NCBI RefSeq assembly: GCF_003751265.1
Contig: NZ_RJKN01000003.1
Span: 310,001 to 374,000 of the forward strand
DNA: 64,000 bases
Direction of reading: 5' to 3'
Source of the DNA: Pseudokineococcus lusitanus
GTDB taxonomy: Bacteria > Actinomycetota > Actinomycetes > Actinomycetales > Quadrisphaeraceae
A program made the translations under genes and the position numbers. Within the stretch, counting starts at the first letter, position 1. Each line of letters starts with the position of its first letter. Under the pieces are notes generated by a model. The model was not told the DNA's origin. It did no database searches and saw only the letters and a program-made list of their open reading frames with translations. This document shows positions 1 to 11,639 of the stretch, piece by piece.

Positions 1-752
1 GGGGCGAGGTACTTGAAGCCCGCGGGGTCGGACGCCGGGGCCGCGACGATCGTCGTGTACTCGAGCGCGCCGGCGGCCTCGAGCGCGCCGCGCACGCCCT
101 GGATCGTCGAGCCCTTCTGGCCGATGGCCACGTACACGCAGCGGACCTGCTTGGTCGGGTCGCCCGACTCCCAGTTGGCCCGCTGGTTGATGATCGTGTC
201 GAGCGCGACGGCGGACTTGCCCGTCTGGCGGTCGCCGATGATGAGCTGGCGCTGGCCGCGGCCGATCGGCGTCATGGCGTCGATGGCCTTGATGCCGGTC
301 TGCATCGGCTCGTGCACCGACTTGCGCTGCACGACCGTGGGCGCCTGGAGCTCGAGGGCGCGACGGGTCTCCGCCTCGATGCTGCCGAGGCCGTCGATCG
401 GGTTGCCCAGCGGGTCCACGACGCGGCCGAGGTAGGCGTCGCCGACCGGCACGGAGAGGACCTCGCCCGTGCCGTGCACGGCCTGGCCCTCCTCGATGCC
501 GCTGTAGTCGCCGAGGACGACGACGCCGATCTCGCGGACGTCGAGGTTGAGCGCGAGGCCCAGCGTCCCGTCCTCGAAGCGCAGCAGCTCGTTGGCCATC
601 ACGCTGGGCAGGCCCTCGACGCGGGCGATGCCGTCCGCGGTCTCGGTGACCCGCCCGACCTCCTCGCGCCCGACCCCCGAGGGGTCGAAGGACTGCACGA
701 AGGAGTCCAGCGCGTCGCGGATCTCCTCGGGCCGGATGGTCAGCTCCGCCAT
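1..752 (-). CDS. atpA: ATP synthase F1 subunit alpha (partial, 5' part)
   Basis: Nucleotide-binding alpha subunit of the F1 catalytic head. The N-terminal 250 residues are present; the gene runs off the left edge of the window. The beta-barrel region (about 25-95) and the Walker A motif GDRQTGKS (173-180) are intact, followed by the conserved stretch around AIGQKGSTI. The ATG at 752 has a purine-rich stretch upstream. It follows atpH with a 148-base gap that contains no gene. The family is unmistakable; the rest (gamma, beta and epsilon genes) would lie to the left. Confidence 0.97.
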   Translation of the reverse strand, partial: MAELTIRPEEIRDALDSFVQSFDPSGVGREEVGRVTETADGIARVEGLPSVMANELLRFEDGTLGLALNLDVREIGVVVLGDYSGIEEGQAVHGTGEVLSVPVGDAYLGRVVDPLGNPIDGLGSIEAETRRALELQAPTVVQRKSVHEPMQTGIKAIDAMTPIGRGQRQLIIGDRQTGKSAVALDTIINQRANWESGDPTKQVRCVYVAIGQKGSTIQGVRGALEAAGALEYTTIVAAPASDPAGFKYLA

Positions 753-900
753 GTGGGTGCTCCTTCTCGTCCTGTCCTGCTCGACTCGCGGGCCACCGGG
801 TGGCCGGCGGGCCCTCGCCGCGGCGCCCGTCCGGGCCCCGCGGGTGGTGCTGGCGCCGGCGTCGTGCCCGGCGCGTGTGGATGATCGATGGTGCCTCTCG

Positions 901-2660
<1,760 letters not shown>

Positions 2661-3452
2661 TCAGTGCTCGTCCGCGTAGCTGTCGGCGATGTACGTCGCC
2701 GCGAGCAGGACGAACACGTACGCCTGCAGGAACTGCACGAGCAGCTCGAACAGCGTCATGAGGAACGCCATGAGGAAGGTCGGGACCGACACGAGCTTCA
2801 GCAGGACGCCGCCGTCGAAGAGCATGTACTCCGCCCCCGTGATGAAGAGCACGAGGATGAGGTGGCCGGCGAACATGTTGCCGAAGAGCCGCAGCGCCAG
2901 CGTCACGGGGCGGGTGACGAAGTACGTCACGAGCTCGAGCACGAAGACGAGCGGGACGATCCACGACGGCAGGCCGCCGGGCACGAAGCCCTTGAGGTAG
3001 CCGCCGAGGCCCTTCCGCCGGATGCCCACGGCGTTGTAGACCACGTACACGATGAGCGCCAGCACCAGAGGGAACGCGAAGCGCGACATCGTCGGGTACT
3101 GGAACGGCGGCAGGACGCCGAAGAGGTTGTTCACGTAGATGAACGCGAACAGCGCGAACAGCAGCGGCACGTAGCGGCGGAAGTGCTGCTCGCCGATGAC
3201 GTCGCGGCCCACCGTGTTGCGCACGAGGTTGTAGACCGTCTCGACGGCCATCTGCCCCTTGCTCGGGACCAGCGACAGCCGCTTGGTCCCCGCGAGGAGG
3301 AGGCCGGCGACGATCACGACCGAGATGAGGGCGAGGATCGAGGGCCGCGTGATCGCGAGCGCACCCTCGGTGCCGAAGAGGGGCTGCCAGAAGATGCTCT
3401 GGTCGGGCGTCTCGAAGCCGTGGCCTCCGGAGGCCAGCAGGGCGGCGCTCAC
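2661..3452 (-). CDS. atpB: ATP synthase F0 subunit a
   Basis: Multi-helix membrane subunit that forms the proton half-channels against the c ring. It has 263 residues and five to six hydrophobic segments. The essential arginine is Arg188 in [14 protein letters not shown] downstream acidic/Gln helix ([14 protein letters not shown]) is conserved. The ATG overlaps the preceding gene's stop (ATGA). A 91-base gap before atpE carries the atpE ribosome binding site. Confidence 0.96.
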   Translation of the reverse strand: MSAALLASGGHGFETPDQSIFWQPLFGTEGALAITRPSILALISVVIVAGLLLAGTKRLSLVPSKGQMAVETVYNLVRNTVGRDVIGEQHFRRYVPLLFALFAFIYVNNLFGVLPPFQYPTMSRFAFPLVLALIVYVVYNAVGIRRKGLGGYLKGFVPGGLPSWIVPLVFVLELVTYFVTRPVTLALRLFGNMFAGHLILVLFITGAEYMLFDGGVLLKLVSVPTFLMAFLMTLFELLVQFLQAYVFVLLAATYIADSYADEH

Positions 3453-3871
3453 GTCGTCTCCTCCGCGCGGACGTCGTCATGGGAACGGGGGTGCGGGTGG
3501 CCCGTCGCGGAGGAAGGGCCGGCCGTCGTGCGTGCCGCGGGGGCGCCGTCGTCGTGGACGGTGCCGGGCCGGGCGTCGGTCGGCTCGCGGTCCACACCGT
3601 AGCGGAACCACACGTACCAGGCGCCGAGGGCCACCCCCGCCACGATCCCCAGGGGACCGAGGAAGGCGGTGCCGAGCAGGTGGTCGAGGCCGAAGCCGGG
3701 CAGGCCCAGCGTCAGCGGTCCGGCCACGAGGTAGGAGGGGGCGCCCCAGGCGCCGTCACGGCCGCCGGGGCGCGAGGGCGTCGCGGAGCCGTCGGTACGC
3801 CGTGCGGCGTCGCCGGTGCGGTCGTCGTCGGCCATGGTGCGGGTGACGCTAGCAGCGGTCCGCGCGGTCAC
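3449..3871 (-). CDS. small membrane protein of the ATP synthase operon
   Basis: Short protein with one or two hydrophobic segments in the middle (about residues 45-85, SYLVAGPLTLGLPGFGLDHL then GPLGIVAGVALGAWYVWF) and charged, Pro/Asp-rich ends. The layout resembles the AtpZ/AtpI-type helpers often encoded just before atpB, but I cannot assign a specific family. The GTG at 3871 overlaps the previous stop (GTGA). An alternative ATG at 3835 would give a 128-residue protein that removes an unremarkable N-terminus. Confidence 0.75.
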   Translation of the reverse strand: MTARTAASVTRTMADDDRTGDAARRTDGSATPSRPGGRDGAWGAPSYLVAGPLTLGLPGFGLDHLLGTAFLGPLGIVAGVALGAWYVWFRYGVDREPTDARPGTVHDDGAPAARTTAGPSSATGHPHPRSHDDVRAEETT

Positions 3872-4311
3872 CGGCCACCGCCCGGACGCTCGTCCGACGC
3901 GGCCGCGTCGTCGGTCGGCTCGTCGTCGGCGTCGGCCGCGGGGGCGGCGTAGAGGGGCTGGCGGGTGCGCACGAAGGCGCGCAGCTCCGCCGCGAGCCAG
4001 ACCGTCGTGACCACGATGGTCGTGAGCCCCAGGGCCGGCCCCGGCAGGTCCGTCGTCCGCGAGAGGACGAGGAAGGCGAGGGCCAGCAGCAGCACCTTGA
4101 GCGTGTAGGTGCCGAGCGCCACGAGCATGACGAGCGGCGGCGAGACGCGCGCCGTCCGCTCGAGGACGAGGAGGCTGCTGCCGAAGAAGAGGACCACGAG
4201 CAGGACGCCGACGAGGGCGGCCAGCAGGCCGGCCGCTCCCCCGGTGACGGTGGCGACGACGGCGCAGACGACGCCGGCGACCCCGGCGGGGAGGAGGGCG
4301 GCGCGCAGCAT
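3868..4311 (-). CDS. AtpI-like membrane protein, first gene of the atp operon
   Basis: A protein of 147 residues with four predicted transmembrane helices (about 5-25, 30-50, 58-82, 90-110) and an acidic C-tail. Position and topology match the ATP synthase I/Rv1303-type protein encoded upstream of atpB in actinobacteria. AtpI proteins help c-ring assembly or Mg uptake in other bacteria; the role here is inferred. The start is uncertain. The ATG at 4311 has a weak ribosome binding site. In the same frame a CTG at 4368, with GGAG six bases before it, would add 19 residues. Confidence 0.8.
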   Translation of the reverse strand: MLRAALLPAGVAGVVCAVVATVTGGAAGLLAALVGVLLVVLFFGSSLLVLERTARVSPPLVMLVALGTYTLKVLLLALAFLVLSRTTDLPGPALGLTTIVVTTVWLAAELRAFVRTRQPLYAAPAADADDEPTDDAAASDERPGGGR

Positions 4312-4409
4312 CCCCGAGAAGACCTCGGGGGGCGGCGCGATGCCGGTGGTGGCCTCAGGCGTGCTCAGGGCGGGCTCCGTCGCTCGTCGCAGGACGTCGT
4401 GTGGTCTGG

Positions 4410-4429
4410 CTTGTGAAAGGTATCACAAG
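4410..4429. promoter_or_regulatory. CRP/GlxR-type palindrome and atp operon promoter
   Basis: Perfect 7-6-7 inverted repeat CTTGTGAAAGGTATCACAAG, containing TGTGA-N6-TCACA, the binding consensus of CRP and of its actinobacterial relatives GlxR/Crp. Read on the minus strand, the spacer holds TACCTT preceded by TGA, a good extended -10 (4417-4422) that would fire toward atpI about 100 bases downstream. The site overlaps the wecA stop codon (4423-4425). It is strikingly AT-rich for this genome. Regulation by cAMP is inferred from the motif only. Confidence 0.7.
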
Positions 4430-5547
4430 CGGGGCGGGCTCCCGGCCGGCGTCCGCGCCGCACGGGGCTCCCCGGCCTTGCGGATCCGCAGCGTGACGAG
4501 CGTGACGACGAGCACCGCCACGGCGCAGCCGGCCAGCGCGACCGGGAGCGGCAGGAAGGCGGTCGAGACGGCCCCGTAGGAGACGACGCCCGCCCACGCG
4601 GCCATGATCCCGACGGCGCGGCCGTGGCTGTGGCCGAGGTCGAGGAGCCGGTGGTGCAGGTGCAGGCGGTCGGGCGTGAAGGGCGACTGCCCCTTCGCCA
4701 GGCGCCGCACGACCGCCCACACGAGGTCGAGGAGCGGCAGGAGCAGGACCGCCAGCGGCAGGAGCAGGGGCAGGTACACCGGGACGACCTGGACCTGCGA
4801 GACGACGGCCGGGTCCACCCCCGTGGCGGCCACGCCGCCGGCGGCGAGCAGGAGGCCGAGGAGCATCGACCCGGAGTCCCCCATGAAGATCCGCGCGGGG
4901 TGGGCGTTGTGCGGCAGGAAGCCGAGGCAGCAGCCGACGAGCGCGGCGGCCACGAGCGTCGCGAGGTTCGAGTAGTCCCCCGGGCTCGTGTCCTGGCTCA
5001 GCAGGTAGGTGTAGACGAAGAAGGCCGACCCGGAGACGAGCATGACCCCGGCGGCCAGGCCGTCGAGCCCGTCGATGAAGTTGACGGCGTTGACCGCCAC
5101 GACGACGGCCAGCACCGTGAGCGCGAAGAAGACGGGTCCCGAGCCGACCGTCACCCCGAAGACCGGCAGCGACAGCAGCTGCACGCCCTGCCACGCCAGC
5201 AGCGACGCGGCCAGGACCTGCCCGCCGAGCTTGGCGAGGGCGTCGAGCCCCCAGATGTCGTCGGCGACGCCGAGCAGGCAGACGATCGCCGCGGCCCCGA
5301 GGACGGCCCACGCCCCCGAGGACGCGAAGACGCCCTCGAGGAACGGCAGCCGGCTCGCGACGACGAAGGACGCGGCCAGGCCGACGAGCATCGCCGTCCC
5401 GCCGAGCCGCGGGGTGGGGACGGAGTGGACGTCCCGCTCGCGCAGGGGGGTGACGGCGCCGACCCGCGCGGCGAGGCGGCGGGCGAGCGGCGTGACGAGG
5501 TACGTCACCGCCGCGGCGGTGACGAGGACGAGGAGGTAGGCCCTCAC
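4423..5547 (-). CDS. wecA: polyprenyl-phosphate GlcNAc-1-phosphate transferase (WecA/Rfe type)
   Basis: Integral membrane enzyme of the MraY/WecA/TagO family that moves a sugar-1-phosphate from UDP-sugar to a polyprenyl phosphate, the first step of polymer linker or arabinogalactan synthesis. There are about ten hydrophobic helices in 374 residues. Family motifs: VPTPRLGG (43-50), the DD pair (96-97), NFIDGLDGLAAG (156-167), FMGDSGS (221-227) and the cytoplasmic HLHH (296-299). It overlaps the sua5 stop by ATGA. In mycobacteria the orthologue (rfe) sits in the same place. Confidence 0.93.
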   Translation of the reverse strand: MRAYLLVLVTAAAVTYLVTPLARRLAARVGAVTPLRERDVHSVPTPRLGGTAMLVGLAASFVVASRLPFLEGVFASSGAWAVLGAAAIVCLLGVADDIWGLDALAKLGGQVLAASLLAWQGVQLLSLPVFGVTVGSGPVFFALTVLAVVVAVNAVNFIDGLDGLAAGVMLVSGSAFFVYTYLLSQDTSPGDYSNLATLVAAALVGCCLGFLPHNAHPARIFMGDSGSMLLGLLLAAGGVAATGVDPAVVSQVQVVPVYLPLLLPLAVLLLPLLDLVWAVVRRLAKGQSPFTPDRLHLHHRLLDLGHSHGRAVGIMAAWAGVVSYGAVSTAFLPLPVALAGCAVAVLVVTLVTLRIRKAGEPRAARTPAGSPPRL

Positions 5548-6440
5548 CGGCCGGTGTCGTCGGCGGCGGTGCCCGGCTCCTCCGACCCGGCGCCGGGCTC
5601 GCCGGCGGGGCGCGGTCCGTCCGTGGCCGGCGCGTCCGTGGCCGGCGCGTCCGTGGCCGGCGCGTCCGTGGCCGGCGCGTCCGTGGCCGGCGCGTCCGTG
5701 GCCGGCGCGTCCGTGGCCGGCGCGTCGGTGGTCGCGTCCGCCGTCGCGCCGTCGTCGGCGGGTCCGGCCGGCGGCGGGGGCGGGGCGACCGCGCGGACGT
5801 CGGGCACGACGCGGCGCAGCTCCTCGAGGGAGACGGCGCCCTCGCGCAGCACCTCGGGGCGCGCGCCGGTGAGGTCGAGCACGGTCGAGGGGGCGCCGCC
5901 GTCGCGGGGGCCGTCCTCGAGGTAGACCTCGACGGCCTCGCCGAGCTGGGTCCGGGCCTCCTCGGCGGTGGCGCCGGGCGCCTCCCCGGTGAGGTTGGCG
6001 CTGCTGACCGCGAGCGGGCCGGTGCGGGCGAGGAGGGCGCGGGCCACGTCGTCGTCGGGCACGCGGACCGCGACGGTGCCGCCGGTGTCGCCGAGGTCCC
6101 AGCGCAACGAGGGCTGCGCCCAGCAGACGAGGGTGAGGCCGCCGGGCCAGAAGGCCTCGGCGAGGGCGTCGACGGACGACGACGCCCCGCTGGCCGAGCG
6201 CTCGACGAGCGCGTCGACCGAGCGGACGTCGTGGACGAGGACGGGCGGCGGCATCGAGCGGTCGCGGCCCTTGGCGGCCAGCAGCGCGGCGACGGCGGCC
6301 GGGTCGAAGGCGTCGGCCCCCACGCCGTAGACGGTGTCGGTCGGCAGCACCACGAGGGCGCCGCGACGCAGGGCGTCCTCGGCGGCCGCGAGGCCCGCGT
6401 CGCGGCCGTCGGGGTCACGGCAGTCGGAGAGCGTGCTCAC
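5544..6440 (-). CDS. sua5: L-threonylcarbamoyladenylate synthase (Sua5/YrdC/YwlC)
   Basis: Makes threonylcarbamoyl-AMP from threonine, bicarbonate and ATP for t6A37 of ANN-decoding tRNAs. The YrdC domain fills about residues 18-205, with LVVLPTDTVYGVGADAF (29-45), the Lys/Arg-rich AAKGRDRSMPPP and LAVSSANLTGE. The C-terminus is not the usual Sua5 domain but a low-complexity tail with seven copies of the pentapeptide TDAPA (about 239-273). The GTG at 6440 overlaps the prmC stop (GTGA). Its end overlaps wecA, so four genes are translationally chained. Confidence 0.93.
   Translation of the reverse strand: MSTLSDCRDPDGRDAGLAAAEDALRRGALVVLPTDTVYGVGADAFDPAAVAALLAAKGRDRSMPPPVLVHDVRSVDALVERSASGASSSVDALAEAFWPGGLTLVCWAQPSLRWDLGDTGGTVAVRVPDDDVARALLARTGPLAVSSANLTGEAPGATAEEARTQLGEAVEVYLEDGPRDGGAPSTVLDLTGARPEVLREGAVSLEELRRVVPDVRAVAPPPPPAGPADDGATADATTDAPATDAPATDAPATDAPATDAPATDAPATDAPATDGPRPAGEPGAGSEEPGTAADDTGR
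5623..5727. repeat. 15-bp tandem repeat in sua5 (7 copies)
   Basis: The unit GTGGCCGGCGCGTCC starts at 5623, 5638, 5653, 5668, 5683, 5698 and 5713; the last copy has one change at its end. On the coding (minus) strand it encodes a repeated Ala-Thr-Asp-Ala-Pro, so changes in copy number stay in frame. The near identity of the copies suggests recent expansion by slippage. Confidence 0.97.
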
Positions 6441-7432
6441 GACGGCGCATCGTGGCACGCCGCGGCCGTGCGGACGGCCTGGACCCACCGCGGGCGTCCC
6501 GTGAGGTCGGCGGCGCCCGTCGCGCCGCGCCAGCTCCCGGCGTCCGGGGCGCCGGGGCCGGCGGCGAGGAGCGCCAGCAGGGCCTCCTGCTGGACCTCGG
6601 CGTGCTCGACGAGGACGACGCCGCCCGGGGCGAGCAGGCGCGCCGCCACGGCCAGCACGGCCCGCGGCACGAGCAGGCCGTCGTCCCCGCCCCCGTAGAG
6701 GGCGAGCGCCGGGTCGTGGTCGCGGACCTCGGGGTCCACCGGCACCGCGCCGGGCGGGATGTACGGGGGGTTGCTGACGACGACGTCGACGTCGCCGACG
6801 AGGGCCGCCAGGTCGGGCACGGCCGCGAGCGGGGCCGTGACGTCCCCGGCGAGCAGCCGGACGGGCCCGCCGGGCCGGTCGGCGGGGACGGCGCCGCCCT
6901 CGGCGCCCAGCGCCCGCACGTTCCGGCGCGCCCACGCGAGCGCGTCCGGCGACAGCTCGACCGCGGTGACGCGGGCGTCGGGCACCCGCGCGGCGACGGC
7001 GAGCGCGAGCGCCCCGGACCCCGCGCAGAGGTCGACGACGACGGGGGGCCTCCCCCGCCGGCGGCCGACCGCGGCCGCCGCGGCGGCCGCCGCCCGCGCG
7101 AGCCCCTCGGTCTCGGGCCGCGGCACGAAGACGCCGGGGCCGACGGCGAGGTCGAGCCCGTCGAAGGGCGCGCGGCCGGTGAGGTGCTGGAGGGGCTCGC
7201 GCGCGGCCCGGCGGTCGACGAGCACCTCCAGGGCGGCCGCGGTCCCCGGCGGGAGGGCGTCGCCGCGCAGGGCGGCGAGGCGGGCGGCGGCCCGGTCGAC
7301 GCCGAGCACGGAGGCGAGCAGCGCCTCGGCGTCGGGGCGGGGGCTCGGGATGCCCGCCGCGGCGAGCCGCGCGGCGGCCCGGCGGACGAGGACGCCGGGG
7401 TCGACGGCCCCGCCGTCGGCCGGGGCGCTCAG
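6437..7432 (-). CDS. prmC: peptide chain release factor N5-glutamine methyltransferase
   Basis: Methylates the Gln of the GGQ motif in release factors; prfA lies immediately upstream. The AdoMet loop [10 protein letters not shown] (134-143), acidic ends of strands and the catalytic NPPY (221-224) are all present, as is the N-terminal helical domain with PLQHLTG. No ATG, GTG or TTG exists in frame before this domain. The only plausible initiator is a CTG at 7432 that overlaps the prfA stop (CTGA). A GTG further in (near residue 42) would cut off a conserved helix. Product certain; start unusual. Confidence 0.9.
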   Translation of the reverse strand: MSAPADGGAVDPGVLVRRAAARLAAAGIPSPRPDAEALLASVLGVDRAAARLAALRGDALPPGTAAALEVLVDRRAAREPLQHLTGRAPFDGLDLAVGPGVFVPRPETEGLARAAAAAAAAVGRRRGRPPVVVDLCAGSGALALAVAARVPDARVTAVELSPDALAWARRNVRALGAEGGAVPADRPGGPVRLLAGDVTAPLAAVPDLAALVGDVDVVVSNPPYIPPGAVPVDPEVRDHDPALALYGGGDDGLLVPRAVLAVAARLLAPGGVVLVEHAEVQQEALLALLAAGPGAPDAGSWRGATGAADLTGRPRWVQAVRTAAACHDAPS

Positions 7433-8505
7433 GGGGTCCCCGCCGCCGCCAGCCGCGCGTCCTCGTCGGCGCGCGCGCAGGACTCCAGGACGGCGTCGAG
7501 GTCGCCGTCGAGCACCGTGTCGAGGTTGTACGCCTTGTAGCCGGTGCGGTGGTCGCTGATGCGGTTCTCGGGGAAGTTGTAGGTGCGGATCCGCTCGGAG
7601 CGGTCGACGGTGCGCACCTGGGCCCGCCGCAGCCCGGCGGCCGTCTCGGCGGCCTCCTCGGCGGCCAGCGCCCTCAGCCGCGCCCGGAGGATGCGCAGCG
7701 CCTGCTCGCGGTTCTGCAGCTGGCTCTTCTCGTTCTGGCACGAGACGACGAGGCCCGTCGGCAGGTGCGTGATCCGCACGGCCGAGTCCGTCGTGTTGAC
7801 GCTCTGCCCGCCGGGCCCGGAGGAGCGGAAGACGTCGACGCGCAGGTCGGCCGGGTCCACGTCGACCTCGTCGACCTCGTCGGCCTCCGGCAGGACGAGG
7901 ACGCCCGCGGCGGAGGTGTGGATGCGGCCGGCCGACTCGGTGACGGGCACCCGCTGGACGCGGTGCACGCCGCCCTCGAACTTCAGCGCGGCGTAGACGC
8001 CGTCCGCGGGGTCGCCGCCGCGGCCGCGCACGGCGAGGGAGATCTCCTTGTAGCCACCGAGGTCGGACGGCGCGGCGTCGAGCACCTCGGTCCTCCACCC
8101 GCGCCGCTCGGCCAGGCGCAGGTACATGCGGACGAGGTCGCCGGCGAAGAGCGCGGACTCCTCGCCGCCCTCCCCCGCCCGCACCTCGAGGATGACGTCG
8201 CGGCCGTCGTCGGGGTCGCGCGGCACGAGCAGGCGGCGGACGCGCTCGGCGGTGGCCGCGGCGCGCTCCCGCAGGGCCGGCAGCTCCTCGGCGAAGGACG
8301 GGTCCTCCGCGGCGAGGGCCTCCGCCGCCCCGACGTCCTCGGCGGCGGCCACGCGCTCGGCCTCGGCGCGGACGAGCCCGCCGAGCTCGGCGTACCGGCG
8401 CCCGACCCGGCGGGCCAGGGCGGGGTCGGCGTGCAGCGCCGGGTCGGCCAGCTGCTGCTCGAGGGCGGCGTGCTCCTCCAGCAGCGGTACGACGGCGTCG
8501 CGCAC
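7429..8505 (-). CDS. prfA: peptide chain release factor 1
   Basis: RF1, reading UAA and UAG. It has 358 residues of the usual length. The codon-reading tripeptide PVT (187-189, the PxT motif of RF1) lies before [10 protein letters not shown], and GGQ is at 232-234 in [20 protein letters not shown]. The N-terminal coiled-coil domain is rich in Glu/Ala. It is the first gene of the prfA-prmC-sua5-wecA chain and lies 76 bases after the rpmE terminator. The window also encodes RF2 (prfB). Confidence 0.97.
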   Translation of the reverse strand: MRDAVVPLLEEHAALEQQLADPALHADPALARRVGRRYAELGGLVRAEAERVAAAEDVGAAEALAAEDPSFAEELPALRERAAATAERVRRLLVPRDPDDGRDVILEVRAGEGGEESALFAGDLVRMYLRLAERRGWRTEVLDAAPSDLGGYKEISLAVRGRGGDPADGVYAALKFEGGVHRVQRVPVTESAGRIHTSAAGVLVLPEADEVDEVDVDPADLRVDVFRSSGPGGQSVNTTDSAVRITHLPTGLVVSCQNEKSQLQNREQALRILRARLRALAAEEAAETAAGLRRAQVRTVDRSERIRTYNFPENRISDHRTGYKAYNLDTVLDGDLDAVLESCARADEDARLAAAGTP

Positions 8506-8581
8506 GGCGTCCTCCTCGCGGGGTGCCCCCGGTGGGGGGCCGGGCTGGTCGCCGGGGGTGCCCGGGACGTCGGAGCACGAC

Positions 8582-8617
8582 GACGGCGCCGCCCCCCGGG
8601 TGGGGGACGGCGCCGTC
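8582..8617 (-). terminator. rpmE transcription terminator
   Basis: GC-rich hairpin with arms GACGGCGCCG and CGGCGCCGTC plus five inner C-G pairs, immediately downstream of rpmE on the minus strand. No U-tract follows, as is common in actinobacteria. Confidence 0.75.
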
Positions 8618-8626
8618 GGCGGGGGA

Positions 8627-8842
8627 CTACTTCGCGGCGGTCTTGCCGTAGCGCGCCTGGAAGCGGGCCACGCGGCCGCCGGTGTCGAGGATCTTCTGCT
8701 TGCCCGTGTAGAACGGGTGGCAGGCGGAGCAGACGTCGGCCTTGATCTCGCCGGCCTTCGACGTGCTGCGGGTGGTGAAGCTGGCGCCGCACGTGCACTG
8801 CACGACGGTCGTCACGTACTCGGGGTGCTGCCCGGCCTTCAT
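8627..8842 (-). CDS. rpmE: 50S ribosomal protein L31
   Basis: A 71-residue zinc-containing (C+) form of L31. Cysteines form CTC near residue 17 and CSAC near residue 40, with the conserved HPFYTGKQK and a basic tail. ATG at 8842, preceded by AAGGAGCACCAG as ribosome binding site. The hairpin at 8582-8617 ends the transcript. In many actinobacteria a zinc-free paralogue substitutes under zinc limitation; none is seen in this window. Lies between rho and prfA, its usual place. Confidence 0.96.
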   Translation of the reverse strand: MKAGQHPEYVTTVVQCTCGASFTTRSTSKAGEIKADVCSACHPFYTGKQKILDTGGRVARFQARYGKTAAK

Positions 8843-9006
8843 CTGGTGCTCCTTGTCGTCGCCGGTCCCGGGTCGTGCCGCGCGGGTGCGCGCACGTGAA
8901 CCGGGACCCTCGTGCCCATCCTGCCAGAGCGGTGGGCGCCCTCTCCCCAACCACGGGAGGGGCCCCCGGCTTCCCGGTCCCCGCGGACGGCGGGTCCGGG
9001 ACGCGT

Positions 9007-9043
9007 CCCCGCCCGGCCGACGGCGTCCGTCGGCCGGGCGGGG
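9007..9043 (-). terminator. rho gene terminator
   Basis: Perfect 17-bp stem with a 3-base loop, arms CCCCGCCCGGCCGACGG and its complement, 10 bases after the rho stop. Few As or Us follow. Between here and rpmE (8843-9006) I see no gene; the rpmE promoter must lie there but no clear hexamers stand out. Confidence 0.8.
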
Positions 9044-9053
9044 CGGTCGCCGG

Positions 9054-11351
9054 TCAGTCCCGGCTGAGCTCGCTGCGCCCCTCGGTGGGGCCGGCCGGGG
9101 CCGTCCGCTGCACCTGCATGAGGAACTCCGCGTTGCTGCCCGTCTCGCGCAGCTTGCCGAGGACGAGCTCGATGGCCTGCGTGGCGTCGAGCGCCCCCAG
9201 CACGCGGCGGAGCTTGTAGACGACCTTCATCTCCTCGGGGGACATGAGGATCTCCTCGCGGCGGGTGCCCGACGCGTTGACGTCGACCGCCGGGAAGATC
9301 CGCTTGTCGGCCAGGTGCCGCGCGAGGCGCAGCTCCATGTTCCCCGTGCCCTTGAACTCCTCGAAGATGACCTCGTCGGCCTTGGAGCCGGTCTCGACGA
9401 GCGCCGAGGCGAGGATCGTCAGCGAGCCGCCGTTCTCGATGTTGCGGGCGGCGCCGAAGAAGCGCTTCGGCGGGTACAGCGCCGAGGCGTCGATGCCGCC
9501 GGACAGGATGCGGCCGGACGCCGGGGCCGAGGTGTTGTAGGCCCGCGACAGGCGCGTGAGGGAGTCCAGGAGCACGACGACGTCGTGCCCCAGCTCCACG
9601 AGGCGCTTGGCCCGCTCGATGGCGAGCTCGGCGACCGTCGTGTGGTCCTCGGCCGGCCGGTCGAAGGTCGAGGCGATGACCTCGCCCTTCACCGTCCGCT
9701 GCATGTCGGTGACCTCCTCGGGGCGCTCGTCGACGAGCACGACCATGAGGTGGACGTCCGGGTTGTTGCGCGTGATCGCGTTGGCGATCTGCTGCATGAC
9801 GATCGTCTTGCCGGCCTTGGGCGGCGCGACGATGAGGCCGCGCTGGCCCTTGCCGATGGGGGCGACGAGGTCGATGACGCGCTGCGTGTACTGGCCGCGC
9901 TCGGTCTCCAGGCGCAGGCGCTCCTGGGGGTAGAGCGGCGTCAGCTTGGAGAAGTCCGGGCGGCGGCGGGCCTCGTCCGGCGCCAGGCCGTTGACGGTGT
10001 CGACGCGCACGAGCGGGTTGAACTTCTGCGCGCGCTGCTGCCGCTGCTGGCGCCCGCCGCGGCCGCTGCCGCCGGGGGCGTCCTCGCCGCTGCCGTCGCC
10101 CTCGCCGCGGGCGCGGACGGCGCCCGTGACGACGTCGCCCTTGCGCATCCCGTGCTTCTTCAGCTGGGCGAGCGTGACGTAGACGTCGTTCGGGCCCGGC
10201 AGGTAGCCGGACGTGCGGACGAAGGCGTAGCTGTCGAGGACGTCGAGGACGCCCGCGACGGTGACGAGCGCCTCGTCGTCCCCGACCTCCGGCTCGGCGT
10301 CCTGCGCGACGCCGCCCTGGGGCGCGCCGCCGTCGCGGCCGCGACGCTTGCGGTCGCGGTAGCGGCCGCGACGGCCGCGGCGGCCGCCGAGCTCGTCGTC
10401 GTCGTCTCCGTCCTGCGCGCCGCCCCGGTCGGCCCGGTCGGTGCGCTCGAAGCGGTCGGCCCGGTCGGCGCGGTCCCCGCGCTCGGGGCGGTCGCCGCGG
10501 CGGCCGCCCTGCTCGGTGCGGTCGCCGTCGCCGTCGCCGTGGCGGGCGCGCTCGCGGAGGTCGAGCTGCTGCTCCAGCTGCGCCCGCGCGTCGAGGCGCT
10601 GGTCGCCCTGGGCGCCCTGGGCCCGGTCCTGGCGGTCGCCCCGGTCCTGCCGGTCCTGCCGGTCCTGCTGGCCCTGCTGGCCCTGGCGTTCCTGCTGGCC
10701 CTGGCGGTCCTGGCGCGGGCCGCGCTCCTGGCGCGGCGCCCGGTCCTGACGCTCCGTGCGGTCCCCGCGGTCGGTGCGCTCACCGCGGTCCTGGCGCTGC
10801 TCCGGCTCGGGGCGGTCGGCCCGCCGCGGGAGCTCGATGCCCTCGGCGCGCGGGGCGTCGTCGCCGCGCGCGGCCGCCCGCTCGACGACCGGCTCCGGGG
10901 CCGTGTCCGCCGGCGGCGCGGCGGTGTCGTCGCGGGTCACGGCGGGGGCGCCGGCGGAGCGCTCCGCGCGGCGGGGGCGACGGCCCTGGCGGGCCTCGGC
11001 CGCGGGGGCGGCCTCCGCGACGGCGGCCGACGACGGGGCGTCGTCGCCGCGGCGCGGCTGGGGCGGGGCCGCGGGGGCCTCGGCGGGCGCGGCGGCCCGG
11101 GGGGCGGTGGTGCTGGTGGCGGCGGTGCGCTCGCCGGCGTCCGCGGCGGGGGCCTCGGCCCGGGCGCCGCGGGCGGAGCCGCCCTGCTCGGCGCGGATGG
11201 CCGCGAGCAGGTCGCTCTTGCGCATCGTCGCGGTGCCCTGCACGCCGAGGGAGGTCGCCAGCTCCTGCAGCTGGCCGAGGCGCAGCTGCGAGAGGGGCGC
11301 CCGGCGGGCGGCGGCAGCGGCGGGCTGCGCGATGTCGGTGGTGTCGGTCAC
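9054..11351 (-). CDS. rho: transcription termination factor Rho
   Basis: RNA-dependent ATPase that releases RNA polymerase. The C-terminal 400 residues are canonical: RNA-binding fold with [21 protein letters not shown], Walker A PPKAGKT (about 510), [11 protein letters not shown], the Q-loop and [20 protein letters not shown]. The N-terminal SAP-like helices ([13 protein letters not shown], about 20-33) are separated from it by an insert of about 300 residues, Ala-rich and then Arg/Asp/Gln/Gly-rich ([11 protein letters not shown] type). That accounts for the 765-residue length, against about 420 in E. coli. The GTG at 11351 has AAGGA upstream; upstream in-frame codons lack coding character. 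Confidence 0.96.
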   Translation of the reverse strand: MTDTTDIAQPAAAAARRAPLSQLRLGQLQELATSLGVQGTATMRKSDLLAAIRAEQGGSARGARAEAPAADAGERTAATSTTAPRAAAPAEAPAAPPQPRRGDDAPSSAAVAEAAPAAEARQGRRPRRAERSAGAPAVTRDDTAAPPADTAPEPVVERAAARGDDAPRAEGIELPRRADRPEPEQRQDRGERTDRGDRTERQDRAPRQERGPRQDRQGQQERQGQQGQQDRQDRQDRGDRQDRAQGAQGDQRLDARAQLEQQLDLRERARHGDGDGDRTEQGGRRGDRPERGDRADRADRFERTDRADRGGAQDGDDDDELGGRRGRRGRYRDRKRRGRDGGAPQGGVAQDAEPEVGDDEALVTVAGVLDVLDSYAFVRTSGYLPGPNDVYVTLAQLKKHGMRKGDVVTGAVRARGEGDGSGEDAPGGSGRGGRQQRQQRAQKFNPLVRVDTVNGLAPDEARRRPDFSKLTPLYPQERLRLETERGQYTQRVIDLVAPIGKGQRGLIVAPPKAGKTIVMQQIANAITRNNPDVHLMVVLVDERPEEVTDMQRTVKGEVIASTFDRPAEDHTTVAELAIERAKRLVELGHDVVVLLDSLTRLSRAYNTSAPASGRILSGGIDASALYPPKRFFGAARNIENGGSLTILASALVETGSKADEVIFEEFKGTGNMELRLARHLADKRIFPAVDVNASGTRREEILMSPEEMKVVYKLRRVLGALDATQAIELVLGKLRETGSNAEFLMQVQRTAPAGPTEGRSELSRD

Positions 11352-11639
11352 AGAGGTCCTTCCCCTGGTCGGCGGCTCGGGGGTGGAGCCACGCGGTGCG
11401 CCGGCCCGGCGCTGGGCGGGACCGGCAGGGCACACCCCGTCGGTGCTCGACCCGGGCGGGGCCCGGGTGGGCGAGGGGTGGGTGCGTGCTCGGACGACGC
11501 GAGCGACGGCGACGTGGCCGGCGGCTCGGCGGCGACCCGCTCCGGGCGTCCGTCCGGTCACCACGACCCGCGGGCGGAGGCCCGGGGACTGCGGGGGGAC
11601 GGGAGCGCTCGGACGTGCACGGGTGCGTCCGGCTCTCCG

